Shown in pieces: positions 9,189 to 18,420 of a stretch of DNA of 64,000 nt. Location of the stretch: NCBI GenBank assembly GCA_023429135.1, contig JAEYWD010000087.1, forward strand, positions 1 through 64,000. The letters run 5' to 3'. The position numbers and the translations under genes were made by a program. A model generated the notes under the pieces. It did no database searches, had not been told where the DNA came from, and saw only the letters and a list, made by a program, of their open reading frames with translations. This stretch comes from Bacteroidota bacterium. Lineage in GTDB: Bacteria; Bacteroidota; Bacteroidia; Bacteroidales; JAAUTT01. Numbering within the stretch: position 1 is the stretch's first letter; every line of letters begins with the position of its first letter.

Positions 9189-9503
9189 TTATTTCATATA
9201 AAATACCTGTTCGAGCGGTGCTGATATGGGTGAATTATCAGGATTGGTCTCCATAATGTCGGCCATGTATTTCCACCATCGCTGCACAATTTGGGTCTGC
9301 CCCAGATCCTGAGAACCTTTATCGCCATCCTGGTTCTGAACAGCAAACAGGAAGTTAGTTTCTTCATCGAGGAAGATATAGTAATCGCTCACTCCGTTAT
9401 CGTGCAGAAGTTTTACAAGCTCAGGCCATATCTCGTTGTGACGGCGCTTATACTCCTCTTTCATGCCAGGGTTAAGCTTCATTTTAAATGCAAGTTTTGC
9501 CAT
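9189..9503 (-). CDS. rhaM: L-rhamnose mutarotase
   Basis: Converts the alpha and beta anomers of L-rhamnose (EC 5.1.3.32), feeding the anomer used by the isomerase. The 104 residues match the family, a dimeric ferredoxin-like barrel. The characteristic MKLNPGMKEEYKRRHNEIWP contains the catalytic His, and the C-terminal part ends with QRWWKYMADIMETNPDNSP. It lies between rhaT and rhaA in the operon. Confidence 0.95.
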   Translation of the reverse strand: MAKLAFKMKLNPGMKEEYKRRHNEIWPELVKLLHDNGVSDYYIFLDEETNFLFAVQNQDGDKGSQDLGQTQIVQRWWKYMADIMETNPDNSPISAPLEQVFYMK

Positions 9504-9550
9504 ATTCGTTGAGTTTTTATGTCAGTAATTTTATAAGATCGTGTATTTAC

Positions 9551-9640
9551 CTCATCCTAAATCCTTCTCCTTTAGGAGAAGAACTTGAATACAGGTACTT
9601 TCTGCTCCCCTCTCCAACTGGAGAGGGGCCGGGGGTGAGG
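9551..9640. repeat. Dispersed Bacteroidota intergenic repeat
   Basis: Two small palindromes, TTCTCCTTTAGGAGAA (near 9574) and CCCCTCTCCAACTGGAGAGGGG (9607-9628), lie between CTCATCC at the left and GGGGGTGAGG at the right, which are rough inverted repeats of each other. This arrangement is known from many Bacteroidota genomes as a short non-coding dispersed element. Here it sits between rhaT and rhaM inside the operon and would fold in the mRNA. Confidence 0.75.
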
Positions 9641-9667
9641 CTTTTCGTCTTGCTACTTGCGACTAAC

Positions 9668-10693
9668 CTACAGCTTAATCACAAAAGTCGAAAGCACCAG
9701 CACTACAATACCGATAACCAGCACTGTGATAGTTTTGCGATCAACACCCTTCCATTCTTTAAGGATAATCCCCCAGATATTGCTGAAGGCTATGTTCATC
9801 GACATCAGGATGCTCCATGCAAAAGCAACCATGGCGGCAGGCAGCATGCTTTCGCCCATACCCATAAAGAAAAACTGCATGTACCACAATGTACCGGCAA
9901 TGGCTGAAAAAATCAGGTTGTTTATCAATACCGATGAAGAAACCGAAAGGTAATCCTTGCCGGTTTTATTTTTAATATTAAGAAATACACAATAAATAAG
10001 ATTGGTGAAGAACCCACCAAGGGTAACAAACATAATCACCGGATTTTTGGCGAACAGCGGATTGGTTCCAAGATTTAAAGCAGCCTCCTGCAATGGCTTT
10101 CCGGCTGTGAGACCGAAGTTAAAGCAGGCACTCATCACCCCGGCAAGAATTGCGATAAGAATACCTTTTTTCAGAGCAAATTCTTTAACAGCAGCTTTCT
10201 TTTCTTCTTCCGACAAACTTTTGCTTTTTAATCCCGCTGCATAACCAATAGTGGCAATACCTGCCAAACTAACTGAAATACCAATTAGCATAAGAATTCC
10301 GGAACGATCGGCAAACAAATTCTGACCGCTAATAATGGGAGGAATAAGAGTTCCAATAGCCGCACACAAACCAAGTGCAATGGACTGTCCCAATGCAACC
10401 CCAAGATAACGCATGCTGAGGCCGAAAGTAAGACCTCCAACGCCCCAGAGAGCTCCGTAGAAGATGGTCCAACCAAGTACCGAACCGGGAACACTGCCGA
10501 TGATATCACCTAAAGTACCGGCAGGAGTTGTGATCCATGCAAACAATATGGGTACAATAATCCATGAGAATAAGCCCTGAACGATCCAGTAAGATTCCCA
10601 GGACCAGCCTTTAACTTTTTTAATTGGAACATAAAAACTGGCTGCGCAGATACTTCCAACAGCCATCAGAACGATACTAAGTAGTGAGTCCAT
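9668..10693 (-). CDS. rhaT: L-rhamnose/proton symporter
   Basis: Imports L-rhamnose across the inner membrane with H+. The 341 residues carry about ten hydrophobic helices; VGSICAASFYVPIKKVKGWSWE at the N-terminus and GLMRYLG-type/ALGQSIALG segments fit the RhaT family (E. coli RhaT has 344 residues). It is the first gene of the operon. The leader of about 170 nt between the candidate promoter (10872-10902) and the start codon leaves room for control, though no regulator gene is adjacent. Confidence 0.93.
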   Translation of the reverse strand: MDSLLSIVLMAVGSICAASFYVPIKKVKGWSWESYWIVQGLFSWIIVPILFAWITTPAGTLGDIIGSVPGSVLGWTIFYGALWGVGGLTFGLSMRYLGVALGQSIALGLCAAIGTLIPPIISGQNLFADRSGILMLIGISVSLAGIATIGYAAGLKSKSLSEEEKKAAVKEFALKKGILIAILAGVMSACFNFGLTAGKPLQEAALNLGTNPLFAKNPVIMFVTLGGFFTNLIYCVFLNIKNKTGKDYLSVSSSVLINNLIFSAIAGTLWYMQFFFMGMGESMLPAAMVAFAWSILMSMNIAFSNIWGIILKEWKGVDRKTITVLVIGIVVLVLSTFVIKL

Positions 10694-10871
10694 GTAGATA
10701 GATAAATGTTATTACTAATGTCAGGCTTTAGGGGTTTAGGAGTCAGGCTGTAGTTTGTATGCTTCAGATAGAGACTTAAGGTTGTGGTAAAATCCTTGAA
10801 CTTATTTCCTGTCACCCTAAGTACATAAATCCTAAAAACCTATTTAACTTCCTAAAGTTACTGGCTAAATT

Positions 10872-10902
10872 CAAAAATAACATTCGCATTGAGGTGAATC
10901 AA
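10872..10902 (-). promoter_or_regulatory. Promoter of the rhamnose operon
   Basis: On the minus strand TTG (10902-10900) is followed after 20 nt by TATTTTTG (10879-10872), a full match to the TAnnTTTG -7 box at the proper spacing. Transcription would start near 10865. This 385-bp gap (10694-11078) otherwise holds only the short tandem repeat at 11001-11060. Confidence 0.55.
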
Positions 10903-11000
10903 TATAGATTTTGGAGTTTGTTTTATATAAAATGGAAAGTTTGTGATTCGGAAATGAAAACCGAACTACGGATATTTAGTTCATATTTTATCCGCTCTAT

Positions 11001-11060
11001 GCATAGCCTCTGCATCGCCCTTGCATAGCTTCTGTATCGCCCTTGCATAGCCTCTACAAC
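11001..11060. repeat. 22-bp tandem repeat, 2.7 copies
   Basis: The unit GCATAGCCTCTGCATCGCCCTT occurs at 11001-11022, with two changes at 11023-11044, and partially at 11045-11060. It lies just downstream of the Mur ligase stop. No function is apparent. Confidence 0.75.
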
Positions 11061-11078
11061 TATATAAGGTTTAGGTGA

Positions 11079-12446
11079 TTACAACTCTTCAATAATTTCA
11101 ACTGCAAAATCCGATAAGGACGGATCCCTGGCTCCCATCATCAGAATTACATCGCCGGGTTGAACCATGCCTTTAAATGTTGCAGGTAATTTCGACCTAT
11201 CGGTTACCAATAAAGCGTTCCTTTTCTTTGCCACAACTGCGTTTATAACTACTTCGGAACCAATATCCCTGTTTACTGTACCTCCGGCATAATATACATC
11301 CGACATCACAAAGCAATCATTATCCCTGAGTGTGTCAGAAACTTTTTCGGCAAGCTCCTCATGCATAAACCGGAGCGGTCCGTAACCATGGGGCTGAAAC
11401 CAGGCTATTACCCGCTCGCCAATTTGTTGACAGGCTTTGATAGCTGCATCGACTTCGGCCGGATTATGTGCAAAGTCGTCAATTACGTAAACGCCGTTCT
11501 TTTCTCCAACCAGTTGCGTTCTCCTGTAAATGCCAACATAACTCTCAAGAGCTTTGGACGATTTTTCTAAATCAATACCTATTGCATTCGAAACGGCAGT
11601 GGCAGCCATGGCATTTTCCATGTTATGCTTACCAATTACGGGAATCTTAAAAGATACTCCGTTAACTGTAAATTGAATTGAAAAGCCCCTTTGTTTAAAA
11701 CCTTCGCCCTGATAACCAACTCCTGAAACAGTTCCAAAATCAAAAGCCGGATTTTGCGACAAGGTCTTTATTAATGCGTGGTCGTGATTTACAATAAACT
11801 TTCCTCGGGTATGCTCTTTAAAAGTTGCAAACAACTGCATAAGTTCATCAAATTCTTTATGATCTCGGTCAACATTCAGCACAACACTTATTTCGGGGTA
11901 ATAATTAACAATCGATCCGTCCGATTCGTCCGATTCAATCACCAGCCAATCACTTTCCCCAACCCAGGCATTACCGGGCAGACCTTGCTTCTGCAAAGCT
12001 GTCAATCCGGCACCGGTCATCAACGATGGAGAGTATCCGCTTTCCTGTAAAATATGAAATATCATGGCCGTTGTGGTAGACTTACCAGAAGTTCCACCAA
12101 CAGCAATTGTTCTTTTACTCGACGAAATGGCGGCAAGCAACTCCGACCTTTTCATAATTGGAATGCCCATTTCAACAGCTTTCCTGTATTCAACATTACT
12201 CTCTTCAATGGCTGTGGAAACCACCACAACATCAGTTTTAGCAGTAATTCCGGTCCCATCCTGAAAAAAGCATTGAATACCCTGTTTTTCGAACTGCTCC
12301 TGAATCAGCATTTTGTTGTTCTGATTAAAAAGTCTGTCCGACCCGGCTACACTCCGGCCTACCCCCTGCAAATACTGGGCTATGGCACTCATCCCTGTTC
12401 CTGCAATTCCAATAAAGAAGTAATTCTTAAAATTTTCTATATTCAT
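11079..12446 (-). CDS. Mur ligase family protein, MurC/Mpl-like
   Basis: A 455-residue ATP-dependent amino-acid/peptide ligase of the Mur fold. It has an N-terminal Rossmann domain (FFIGIAGTGMSAIAQYL, about 10-26), the ATP loop GGTSGKSTTTAM near 117-128, ESDESDGS near 172, the domain-3 FAHNPAEV near 325 and FQPHGYGPLRF near 350. The layout is that of MurC (UDP-MurNAc:L-Ala ligase) and of the recycling ligase Mpl, and the length is nearest Mpl. The loop reads GTSGKS where MurC and Mpl have GTHGKT, so it is probably a paralogue with a somewhat different substrate. It is transcribed alone, 385 bp upstream of rhaT. Confidence 0.75.
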   Translation of the reverse strand: MNIENFKNYFFIGIAGTGMSAIAQYLQGVGRSVAGSDRLFNQNNKMLIQEQFEKQGIQCFFQDGTGITAKTDVVVVSTAIEESNVEYRKAVEMGIPIMKRSELLAAISSSKRTIAVGGTSGKSTTTAMIFHILQESGYSPSLMTGAGLTALQKQGLPGNAWVGESDWLVIESDESDGSIVNYYPEISVVLNVDRDHKEFDELMQLFATFKEHTRGKFIVNHDHALIKTLSQNPAFDFGTVSGVGYQGEGFKQRGFSIQFTVNGVSFKIPVIGKHNMENAMAATAVSNAIGIDLEKSSKALESYVGIYRRTQLVGEKNGVYVIDDFAHNPAEVDAAIKACQQIGERVIAWFQPHGYGPLRFMHEELAEKVSDTLRDNDCFVMSDVYYAGGTVNRDIGSEVVINAVVAKKRNALLVTDRSKLPATFKGMVQPGDVILMMGARDPSLSDFAVEIIEEL

Positions 12447-12472
12447 GTTACTACGATGTCTGTTTTATCAAC

Positions 12473-12480
12473 CAAATATA
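12473..12480 (-). promoter_or_regulatory. -7 box upstream of the Mur ligase gene
   Basis: TATATTTG on the minus strand fits TAnnTTTG and would start transcription about 20 nt before the ATG at 12446. No good -33 TTG lies at 19-21 nt, so this is a partial match. Confidence 0.35.
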
Positions 12481-12620
12481 AAACTAATAACAATTGAGAA
12501 ATGGGACAACAAAGGAAAATCCTCTTTTCAGGGGATGCATTTTCATTATTCAGCTTATAATTTTACTGCAGAAAAATTTCATTTTACATCCTGAAAAACA
12601 TTTACCATAAAATTAAAAAC

Positions 12621-13217
12621 ATGAAAAAATTAGTATTAAGCAGTTTCATATTTCTATTCACCCTCTCCATTATGGCTCAGAGAACACTCCCCCCAAGTGT
12701 ATCGAAGGCCATACCCTCAAAATATAAAGTTACTTCCCAAATGTACATGAAACCAGGCTTAACTGCCGTTTGTGAGATCGCTCTGGCTATTCCGAACAAA
12801 TTTGGCTGTAACGACGGTAATTTGGGAGAATGTAACATGGGTATTAAAATAACTCAAAACGATGAAGCTAAAAAAGAATACCTGACCATGATAGATAAAA
12901 AGATGCCCTTCCAGAGTACCCTGCCAAATGCATCCAATTATAAACCCTCATCAGATCCAAATAACCCGTTGGTATCGTATTCACCCACAAAAGAGTTAAA
13001 ACTTGAAGATGGCAGTGCAGCTTATTACATTCAAAAAACAGGCTGTATACAAGATCAGCATAGTAGTTTTGAATCTGTTTCATTTAAAAGCCTGCAGGGT
13101 AACTTTATGAAATCTGTTGAAATCAGAATTAATGGAGGTATAACAGCCGATGAGGCGATTGCGGCCGCAAAAGAATTATATGCCAGCCTGAGCAAAATAA
13201 ACTATTTAGCACCTTAG
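12621..13217 (+). CDS. Secreted protein of unknown function
   Basis: A 198-residue protein with a clear Sec signal peptide (KKLVLSSFIFLFTLSIMAQ). The mature part has four cysteines in two groups (CEIALAI...FGCNDGNLGECNMG near 51-72 and a single one near 141), suggesting disulfides in the periplasm. I recognise no family. It ends 11 bp from the end of the convergent gene at 13229. Confidence 0.7.
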   Translation: MKKLVLSSFIFLFTLSIMAQRTLPPSVSKAIPSKYKVTSQMYMKPGLTAVCEIALAIPNKFGCNDGNLGECNMGIKITQNDEAKKEYLTMIDKKMPFQSTLPNASNYKPSSDPNNPLVSYSPTKELKLEDGSAAYYIQKTGCIQDQHSSFESVSFKSLQGNFMKSVEIRINGGITADEAIAAAKELYASLSKINYLAP

Positions 13218-13228
13218 TCTCTCTGTTA

Positions 13229-13999
13229 TTATTTCTTCTCGTAATACTGAATCGTCCTATAAGTGGCCACAAGAGGATATGCGCCTTTATAGCATATCTC
13301 TTTCACCCAGTTACCATATTTGTCGTACGTGCGGATGTACGAATAAATAAAATTCTCGGAACATTTGGTATATTTTACATTTCCCTCATACCAGTAATCA
13401 CACTTAAATTCGAGCGAATCTAACCGTTTACTACGAAACTGTTTAAGCTGCTTATTGTCATCGTAAAGAAAAATACTTGTATCATCAGTACAGGTTATCC
13501 ATTTTTTATACACCAACCCCTTGGAATTATAGCTAATCATCCTGTTACACGGATTTTTTCTTCCTCCGGGATAGTATTGCTCAGCTTTCACAATCCGGTT
13601 TTGTTTATCGCAAAAATACCGCATTTTAAAAGCCTGGCCTTCACCTGTGACAAAGCTGTTTTTTTCAATATAATCTTTATTATAAGTAAGTTCGAAAAGA
13701 ACCTGACGTTTATCTTCATCATAATAGCTAATTTCTGAAATTAAACGTGACTGACTGTCGAACTCCATCAGGTACTGCATCAATGATGAACTATCAGTTT
13801 TAAAACCACCACCTTTCTTAAAGAAAATATCAAACCTGTTTTCTATAATCTTTTTTATAGGACCTTTAAGTTCAAGATGATCCATTCCGTCGATATGAAG
13901 TAGTTCATTATTAATATGAGTGACCCGAAGATTATCGTTGGCGATTTGAACTGCGCCACCTGTGAACAGAAAAACTGCAATAAAAATCCACTTAATCAT
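13229..13999 (-). CDS. Secreted YD-repeat-like protein
   Basis: A 256-residue protein with an N-terminal hydrophobic signal (IKWIFIAVFLFTGGAV). The body consists of short beta-strand units with patterns such as FDSQSRLISEISYYDEDK, CDKQNRIVKAEQYY, YNSKGLVYKKW and YDKYGNWVKE. These resemble the degenerate YD/RHS-type repeats common in Bacteroidota secreted proteins. Role unknown; it is convergent with the gene at 12621. Confidence 0.65.
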   Translation of the reverse strand: MIKWIFIAVFLFTGGAVQIANDNLRVTHINNELLHIDGMDHLELKGPIKKIIENRFDIFFKKGGGFKTDSSSLMQYLMEFDSQSRLISEISYYDEDKRQVLFELTYNKDYIEKNSFVTGEGQAFKMRYFCDKQNRIVKAEQYYPGGRKNPCNRMISYNSKGLVYKKWITCTDDTSIFLYDDNKQLKQFRSKRLDSLEFKCDYWYEGNVKYTKCSENFIYSYIRTYDKYGNWVKEICYKGAYPLVATYRTIQYYEKK

Positions 14000-14087
14000 A
14001 AACTTAGTGCAAAATTTTGCAGTAAAGTAGTAAAAATATGAATATAAAGCTGGTTATGAGAATTGTTTAAATCCATACCTTTGACTT

Positions 14088-14555
14088 ATGATCCCATTCT
14101 CAGTTACCATTTACACCGATGGCAGTTGCAATACCCAAACCTGTTGCGGTGCCTGGGCGGCAATTATTCTTGTTGGAGAACAAAAAACAATTCTTTGCGA
14201 CGCCGAAAAGAACACCACCCATAACCGGATGGAATTAATGGCTGTACTTAAATCTACCCACTTTGGTATTTCAAATTATCCGGGGGCGGCTCTTGAAATC
14301 TATACTGACAGTCAATATGTAGTTAATCTTCCCGAAAGAATGGAGAAGCTAATCAATAACAATTTCGTTACCAAAAAGGGAAATATTCTGAATAACTCCG
14401 ATTTAGTGCAGGAATTGATTTCACTGGTAAAAAAACATCCCGTTTCGTTCCATAAAGTAAAAGCTCACCAAAAAAGTGGCGACAGGGAAAACCTAAACCG
14501 CGAGGTGGACATGATTTGCAGAAAGGTGATGCGGGATAGTCATATTTGCAGTTGA
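14088..14555 (+). CDS. rnhA: RNase H family protein
   Basis: Cleaves RNA in RNA-DNA hybrids. The 155 residues contain all four expected acidic positions: YTDGSC near 9-14, RMELMA near 47, YTDSQYV near 70 and NREVDMICRK near 137. HKVKAHQKSGDRENL supplies the basic/handle-like region and the His before the last Asp. It differs from canonical RnhA in the cysteine pair after TDGS and may be a paralogue rather than the main housekeeping enzyme. Confidence 0.85.
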   Translation: MIPFSVTIYTDGSCNTQTCCGAWAAIILVGEQKTILCDAEKNTTHNRMELMAVLKSTHFGISNYPGAALEIYTDSQYVVNLPERMEKLINNNFVTKKGNILNNSDLVQELISLVKKHPVSFHKVKAHQKSGDRENLNREVDMICRKVMRDSHICS

Positions 14556-14653
14556 TTCTTCACCATTGACATCTTATAAATACTGGTTTGCAGATATTCT
14601 TTGAAAGGGACGTCGTCAGTTCCGACTTTTACAAAGAATTCAAAACCTGCATT

Positions 14654-15049
14654 ATGAAAAATTTCTACAAAATCACCACCATTGCAACATCTTTGCTTTT
14701 TCTCTATCTCACCATTGAAATGTTTTTTATGTCCGATTCTTTTGTAACCGGCCTTGGCTTGCAACAATCGTTAACCACTTCAGTTCTTGCAAAAAGAGTA
14801 GCTATGTTTATGCTTGGAATTTCGGTTTTAATGTTTGCTTCGCGGAATCTGCCTCATTCGGCAGCACGACAGGTAATCTGCCTGTCAACTGCAATTACTT
14901 TACTTGGATTATCTATCATGGGGACATATGAGCTTATAAGAGGAACTGTTAATAATTCAATGCTGGTAGCTATTTGCATCGAAACTATTTTATGGATTTC
15001 GCTTGGGATCATATTACTAAAGCACAGGCATATGAAAGCTGATCGTTAA
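14654..15049 (+). CDS. Small four-helix membrane protein
   Basis: Translated from the ATG at 14654 (MKNFYKITTIAT), 131 residues with four hydrophobic segments at about 7-27, 48-66, 75-95 and 103-122, then a basic C-terminal tail (KHRHMKADR). The frame is open 22 codons further upstream, but the ATG directly in front of the first helix is the natural start. No family assigned with confidence; DUF4345-like small membrane proteins are a possibility. Confidence 0.6.
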   Translation: MKNFYKITTIATSLLFLYLTIEMFFMSDSFVTGLGLQQSLTTSVLAKRVAMFMLGISVLMFASRNLPHSAARQVICLSTAITLLGLSIMGTYELIRGTVNNSMLVAICIETILWISLGIILLKHRHMKADR

Positions 15050-15126
15050 ACTAAAATCCTGAATTTTATTTTCAGGAAACTTAGAAATGATTACTTTAGG
15101 CCCATTTATAAATAACGGCCTTGAAA

Positions 15127-15699
15127 ATGGGAAACTCAAAACATACAAAGACATCGACACTTCAGGTAATTATTGGTGTTTCAGCAGTTCTGGTAAGTCT
15201 TTGTGCATTATTTGTATCAATTTCACAGGTAAAATTAATGCAGGAACAGATGCACCTTGCGGTTATGCCAAGAATCGACATTTCATTTTCAGATAATCCT
15301 TCCGAAAACCTGATTATTGCTATAAATAATTGCGGAATAGGCCCTGCTGAAATTGTGGCTGCTAAAGTTGAATACAATTCGGTAACAGTTGCAGGTTGGG
15401 AAGAATTGTTCAGGGTAATGACCAAGGATAGTACAAAACTTGAATATTTTACCGCTTCCAAGCTCAAAAACCGAATGCTTGCTCCAATGCAGATTTTCCC
15501 CATTTTAACCATTCCTGATGGAAATCTCTATAAACTTTTGAAAGCAAATAAGGAAAAAGTCAGGATCACCATCTATTATAAATCCCTTTACAACGATTAT
15601 TTTGTTGTTTGCCGGGAGAGTTTAGGAGTATCGGGGGTCATTACAAACGAAAGCATTGACAATGTGATTATAAGTGAAAAAGAATCCTTTCAACGGTAG
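15127..15699 (+). CDS. Membrane-anchored protein of unknown function
   Basis: About 190 residues with one transmembrane segment near the N-terminus (LQVIIGVSAVLVSLCALFVSI, about 12-32) and a beta-rich body (NLIIAINNCGIGPAEI). The ATG at 15127 is preferred over a TTG two codons earlier. The design, one helix plus an immunoglobulin-like domain, is common in small Bacteroidota proteins of unknown role. Confidence 0.6.
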   Translation: MGNSKHTKTSTLQVIIGVSAVLVSLCALFVSISQVKLMQEQMHLAVMPRIDISFSDNPSENLIIAINNCGIGPAEIVAAKVEYNSVTVAGWEELFRVMTKDSTKLEYFTASKLKNRMLAPMQIFPILTIPDGNLYKLLKANKEKVRITIYYKSLYNDYFVVCRESLGVSGVITNESIDNVIISEKESFQR

Positions 15700-15749
15700 A
15701 TTTTTTCTGAATATAGATAAATTTGTTCAGCGAAAATTTTTCACCTTTG

Positions 15750-16568
15750 ATGCTGAGTCAAATAAAAAAACATCCGGTACAAAGTCCAATCCTTAAGAAT
15801 TACATCCGCTTCTTTTGGGAGCTTCGTATTGTTGATGCTCAAATAAACCATAAATTAATTCCCCAGAAAAACATAAATATAAGATTTAACCTGAGCGATA
15901 CTCCTCATTATGTTTGCCACAACAACCAGGAGAACCAGCTTGAAGATGTTTATTTTGGTGGCTTACAAAATCAGTTTACAAATACTCATCTGAAGATAAA
16001 TGGGAACGTCGATATCATAGGTATCTGTTTTGAGCCTGATGGTGTTTATCCTTTCCTGAGAACTCCTGTTTCCGAATTCAAAAATCAGATATTGGGAGCT
16101 GATGAGGTAGGCTTCAGAGTTGCAAAAAAAATAAACGGACGCTTGAAGGAAGCGTCAGGTACTTCCAACAAACTGGAAATGCTCGAAAATGAACTCTTAC
16201 TTTTGCTTGATAATTATTACCAGGTACCAGAAAATTTCAGGATAATTTTCAATACCATAAAACAGAATAATTCTCTGCAAATTAAGGAATTTTGCCAGGA
16301 GAATAATATCGGTTTGCGTCAAATGGAACGTATGTTTACAAAATACGTTGGACTGTCAGCCAATTCTTACAACACACTTAACCGCTTTCATAACAGTATA
16401 AGTCAACTGATTCATTCCAGATTTTCCAAATTATCCGATCTCGCTTACGACAACGAGTATTTCGACCAGATGCATTTTATTAAAGAATTCAAGCGCTTTA
16501 CAGGAAATACCCCGAAAAGTTTTATCAATCATAACAATTCAATATTACAAATCGGGAAACTGACTTAG
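15750..16568 (+). CDS. AraC-family transcriptional regulator
   Basis: A 272-residue regulator from the ATG at 15750. The N-terminal half (LKNYIRFFWELR, IPQKNINIRFNL, VDIIGICFEPDGVYPFL) matches the DUF6597-type sensor domain of AraC regulators. The C-terminal half has two helix-turn-helices (QIKEFCQENNIGLRQMERMF and LSDLAYDNEYFDQMHFIKEFK, then FTGNTPKSF). It probably controls the small gene 73 bp downstream. It is too far from, and not oriented with, the rhamnose operon to be called RhaR/RhaS. Confidence 0.85.
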   Translation: MLSQIKKHPVQSPILKNYIRFFWELRIVDAQINHKLIPQKNINIRFNLSDTPHYVCHNNQENQLEDVYFGGLQNQFTNTHLKINGNVDIIGICFEPDGVYPFLRTPVSEFKNQILGADEVGFRVAKKINGRLKEASGTSNKLEMLENELLLLLDNYYQVPENFRIIFNTIKQNNSLQIKEFCQENNIGLRQMERMFTKYVGLSANSYNTLNRFHNSISQLIHSRFSKLSDLAYDNEYFDQMHFIKEFKRFTGNTPKSFINHNNSILQIGKLT

Positions 16569-16641
16569 ATGTCGTTTTTATACTATTTCTGCAGAGGTTT
16601 ATAGACCAACTTTGTTATCGTAAATCTTAAATATTTAAATT

Positions 16642-16950
16642 ATGAAAACAACAGTTATAACCGAGTTTGTAAAAATGGAAGCCTTACAAACCACAACCAG
16701 CGAACAAATGCTAACCAAAGCCGAAGTAATAAATTCATTTCTGCAAAAACAGGATGGCTTTATAGATGCTGAACTGATAAAAGCCCTGGAAGGCACCATA
16801 TGGTATTTTATATACCACATCGAAAACATGGAAAAGCTAAAAGCCGTTGGTGAAAAACTTCGAAGCAGCAAGCTCTTCGACGAAATTACGCCGCTCCTAG
16901 TTCCAGGGAGTATGAATGTTACTTTTTTTAGTCAGATAAAAAGGTGGTAA
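16642..16950 (+). CDS. ABM-like dimeric alpha/beta-barrel protein
   Basis: A 102-residue soluble protein. The order beta-helix-beta-beta-helix-beta, with GFIDAELIKALEGTIWYFIYHIENMEKLKAV, fits the antibiotic-biosynthesis-monooxygenase/ferredoxin-like family of small stress or ligand-binding proteins. It follows the AraC regulator on the same strand and is the most likely target. Confidence 0.6.
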   Translation: MKTTVITEFVKMEALQTTTSEQMLTKAEVINSFLQKQDGFIDAELIKALEGTIWYFIYHIENMEKLKAVGEKLRSSKLFDEITPLLVPGSMNVTFFSQIKRW

Positions 16951-17094
16951 GCCTAGAATCCAGAAAGAAGTTTAGAGTTTTAACACGAAGGCTCTTGGGC
17001 ATGAAGAAATCTTAATTCCTTGCCCAGTGCCTTTGCGTTCGTATCTCACTAAAAGTCATTCAAATGATTAAGAATACAGTAAGCATCCCGATAT

Positions 17095-18420
17095 TTATTG
17101 CTTATTTCTTCTTTCAGGAATCATTTTTTTAAAAGCTACTTTAAGTTCTTCAACCTGCTGGTCGTTTATGGGTTTCAACGAGCCTATGGGCGCACTCATC
17201 ACTAACGATTTTGCACTAAACTCGGCTACTTCCAGTCTGTCGAACGTCTGAATTAATTTATCGCCGGTTACCATAAAAGCATCATTCTGAATCAACAATG
17301 CGGACACTCCCGATGAAATCAATTCAAGAATTTCATTGCTTCCCATGAAATGAGTTCCAAAAGGCAGCGACGGAACATCCTGCAGGAAAATCCAACTCTC
17401 GGGAATTGTCCGCACATCAAAAAGTTCCTGGGTAACGCCAAAAGCCATCAAGTAAGGAGGTTGTGTAAAGATAATGGAATTAACATGAGGATTATTCCTG
17501 TAAATTTCCTGGTGCAGCCATGTGGCGCGACTAGGAATTTTGCCAGGTTCCCGCTGCCCTCCTTTAATCTGCACAATATCGCCTGGTTCCAGATCCCAGC
17601 GGGCCACATTGGTAGGTGTTATTAAAAAGTCATTATCACGCCAGCGTGTGGAAACTGTTCCGTACGAACTTATCATTAAACCCTGATTGCAGGCACGATG
17701 AACGATATTGCATATCTCGGCTCTCTTTTCTCTTTCGTCCGACGGATAGCTTACAGTCTCCATTTCGGGGAATGGCTTTGGTATTTGTGAATCGAAAGCA
17801 TAAATCTGAGCATCGGTTAAAAACACAGGTTTGCCTATAGTTTTTCCATAAAGAATAGTTCGTGCGCAAAATTCCAAAGCTTCAAACCGTTGGAATGCAT
17901 TTACAAGATCGGTTCCCCCGATAACGGTTCCATGGTTTTCCATGATGATGGCCAGGTAACCTTTTTCAAATTCTTCAGCAATCACCTTTCCTAAATCTTC
18001 ACTTCCCGGAAGTGCGTAAGGCGCATATCCTATAGGCCCGCAAACGTGGCGTGCCTGCGATACAATATTCGTATTTGGAATTTCCCGGACAATACTAAAA
18101 GAAACCAATGCAGGAGGATGCGCATGTATTATAGCCTTAATATCGGGCCTTTTTTGATAGATGGCCTTGTGAAACGGAAATTCGGACGAAGGATTATGCT
18201 TACCGATTATTGTGCCATCCTTTTTAACACAAATAATGTCGGAAGGCTGCAGCGTACCTTTATCAACACCCGAGGGAGTTACCCAGATATCGCCACTTTC
18301 GTCGATAATGGAAATATTACCACCGGAAGTAGTGGTAAGCCCACGATTATAAATCCGGCTTATTACCAAAACTATCTGATCGCGGGGATGCATCAACTTA
18401 ATATCCAGAACTGAAAACAT
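17095..18420 (-). CDS. Two-domain class II aldolase/adducin family protein
   Basis: Translated from the ATG at 18420 (MFSVLDIKLM), 441 residues made of two class II aldolase domains. The first (about 10-215) has the glutamate in PSSEFPFHKAIY, AIIHAHPPA and MENHGTVIGG, that is the metal-binding histidines and catalytic acid. The second (about 230-425) keeps the fold but has FTQPPY and QNDAFMV where the histidines should be, so it is probably inactive and structural. Substrate unknown. Since no aldolase is in the rhamnose operon, it could cleave rhamnulose 1-phosphate, but nothing in the sequence proves this. The open frame runs 20 codons further up into AT-rich DNA, which I do not accept as coding. 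Confidence 0.75.
   Translation of the reverse strand: MFSVLDIKLMHPRDQIVLVISRIYNRGLTTTSGGNISIIDESGDIWVTPSGVDKGTLQPSDIICVKKDGTIIGKHNPSSEFPFHKAIYQKRPDIKAIIHAHPPALVSFSIVREIPNTNIVSQARHVCGPIGYAPYALPGSEDLGKVIAEEFEKGYLAIIMENHGTVIGGTDLVNAFQRFEALEFCARTILYGKTIGKPVFLTDAQIYAFDSQIPKPFPEMETVSYPSDEREKRAEICNIVHRACNQGLMISSYGTVSTRWRDNDFLITPTNVARWDLEPGDIVQIKGGQREPGKIPSRATWLHQEIYRNNPHVNSIIFTQPPYLMAFGVTQELFDVRTIPESWIFLQDVPSLPFGTHFMGSNEILELISSGVSALLIQNDAFMVTGDKLIQTFDRLEVAEFSAKSLVMSAPIGSLKPINDQQVEELKVAFKKMIPERRNKQ

Noticed and set aside
14076..14083. TACCTTTG as -7 box for the RNase H gene
   Set aside because: The start codon at 14088 is only four bases away, which leaves no leader, and no -33 element fits.
16951..17094. 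Possible dispersed repeat (ACACGAAGG...CCTTTGCG) between the ABM-like and aldolase genes
   Set aside because: Looks like common Bacteroidota intergenic filler, but no second copy in the window proves it.
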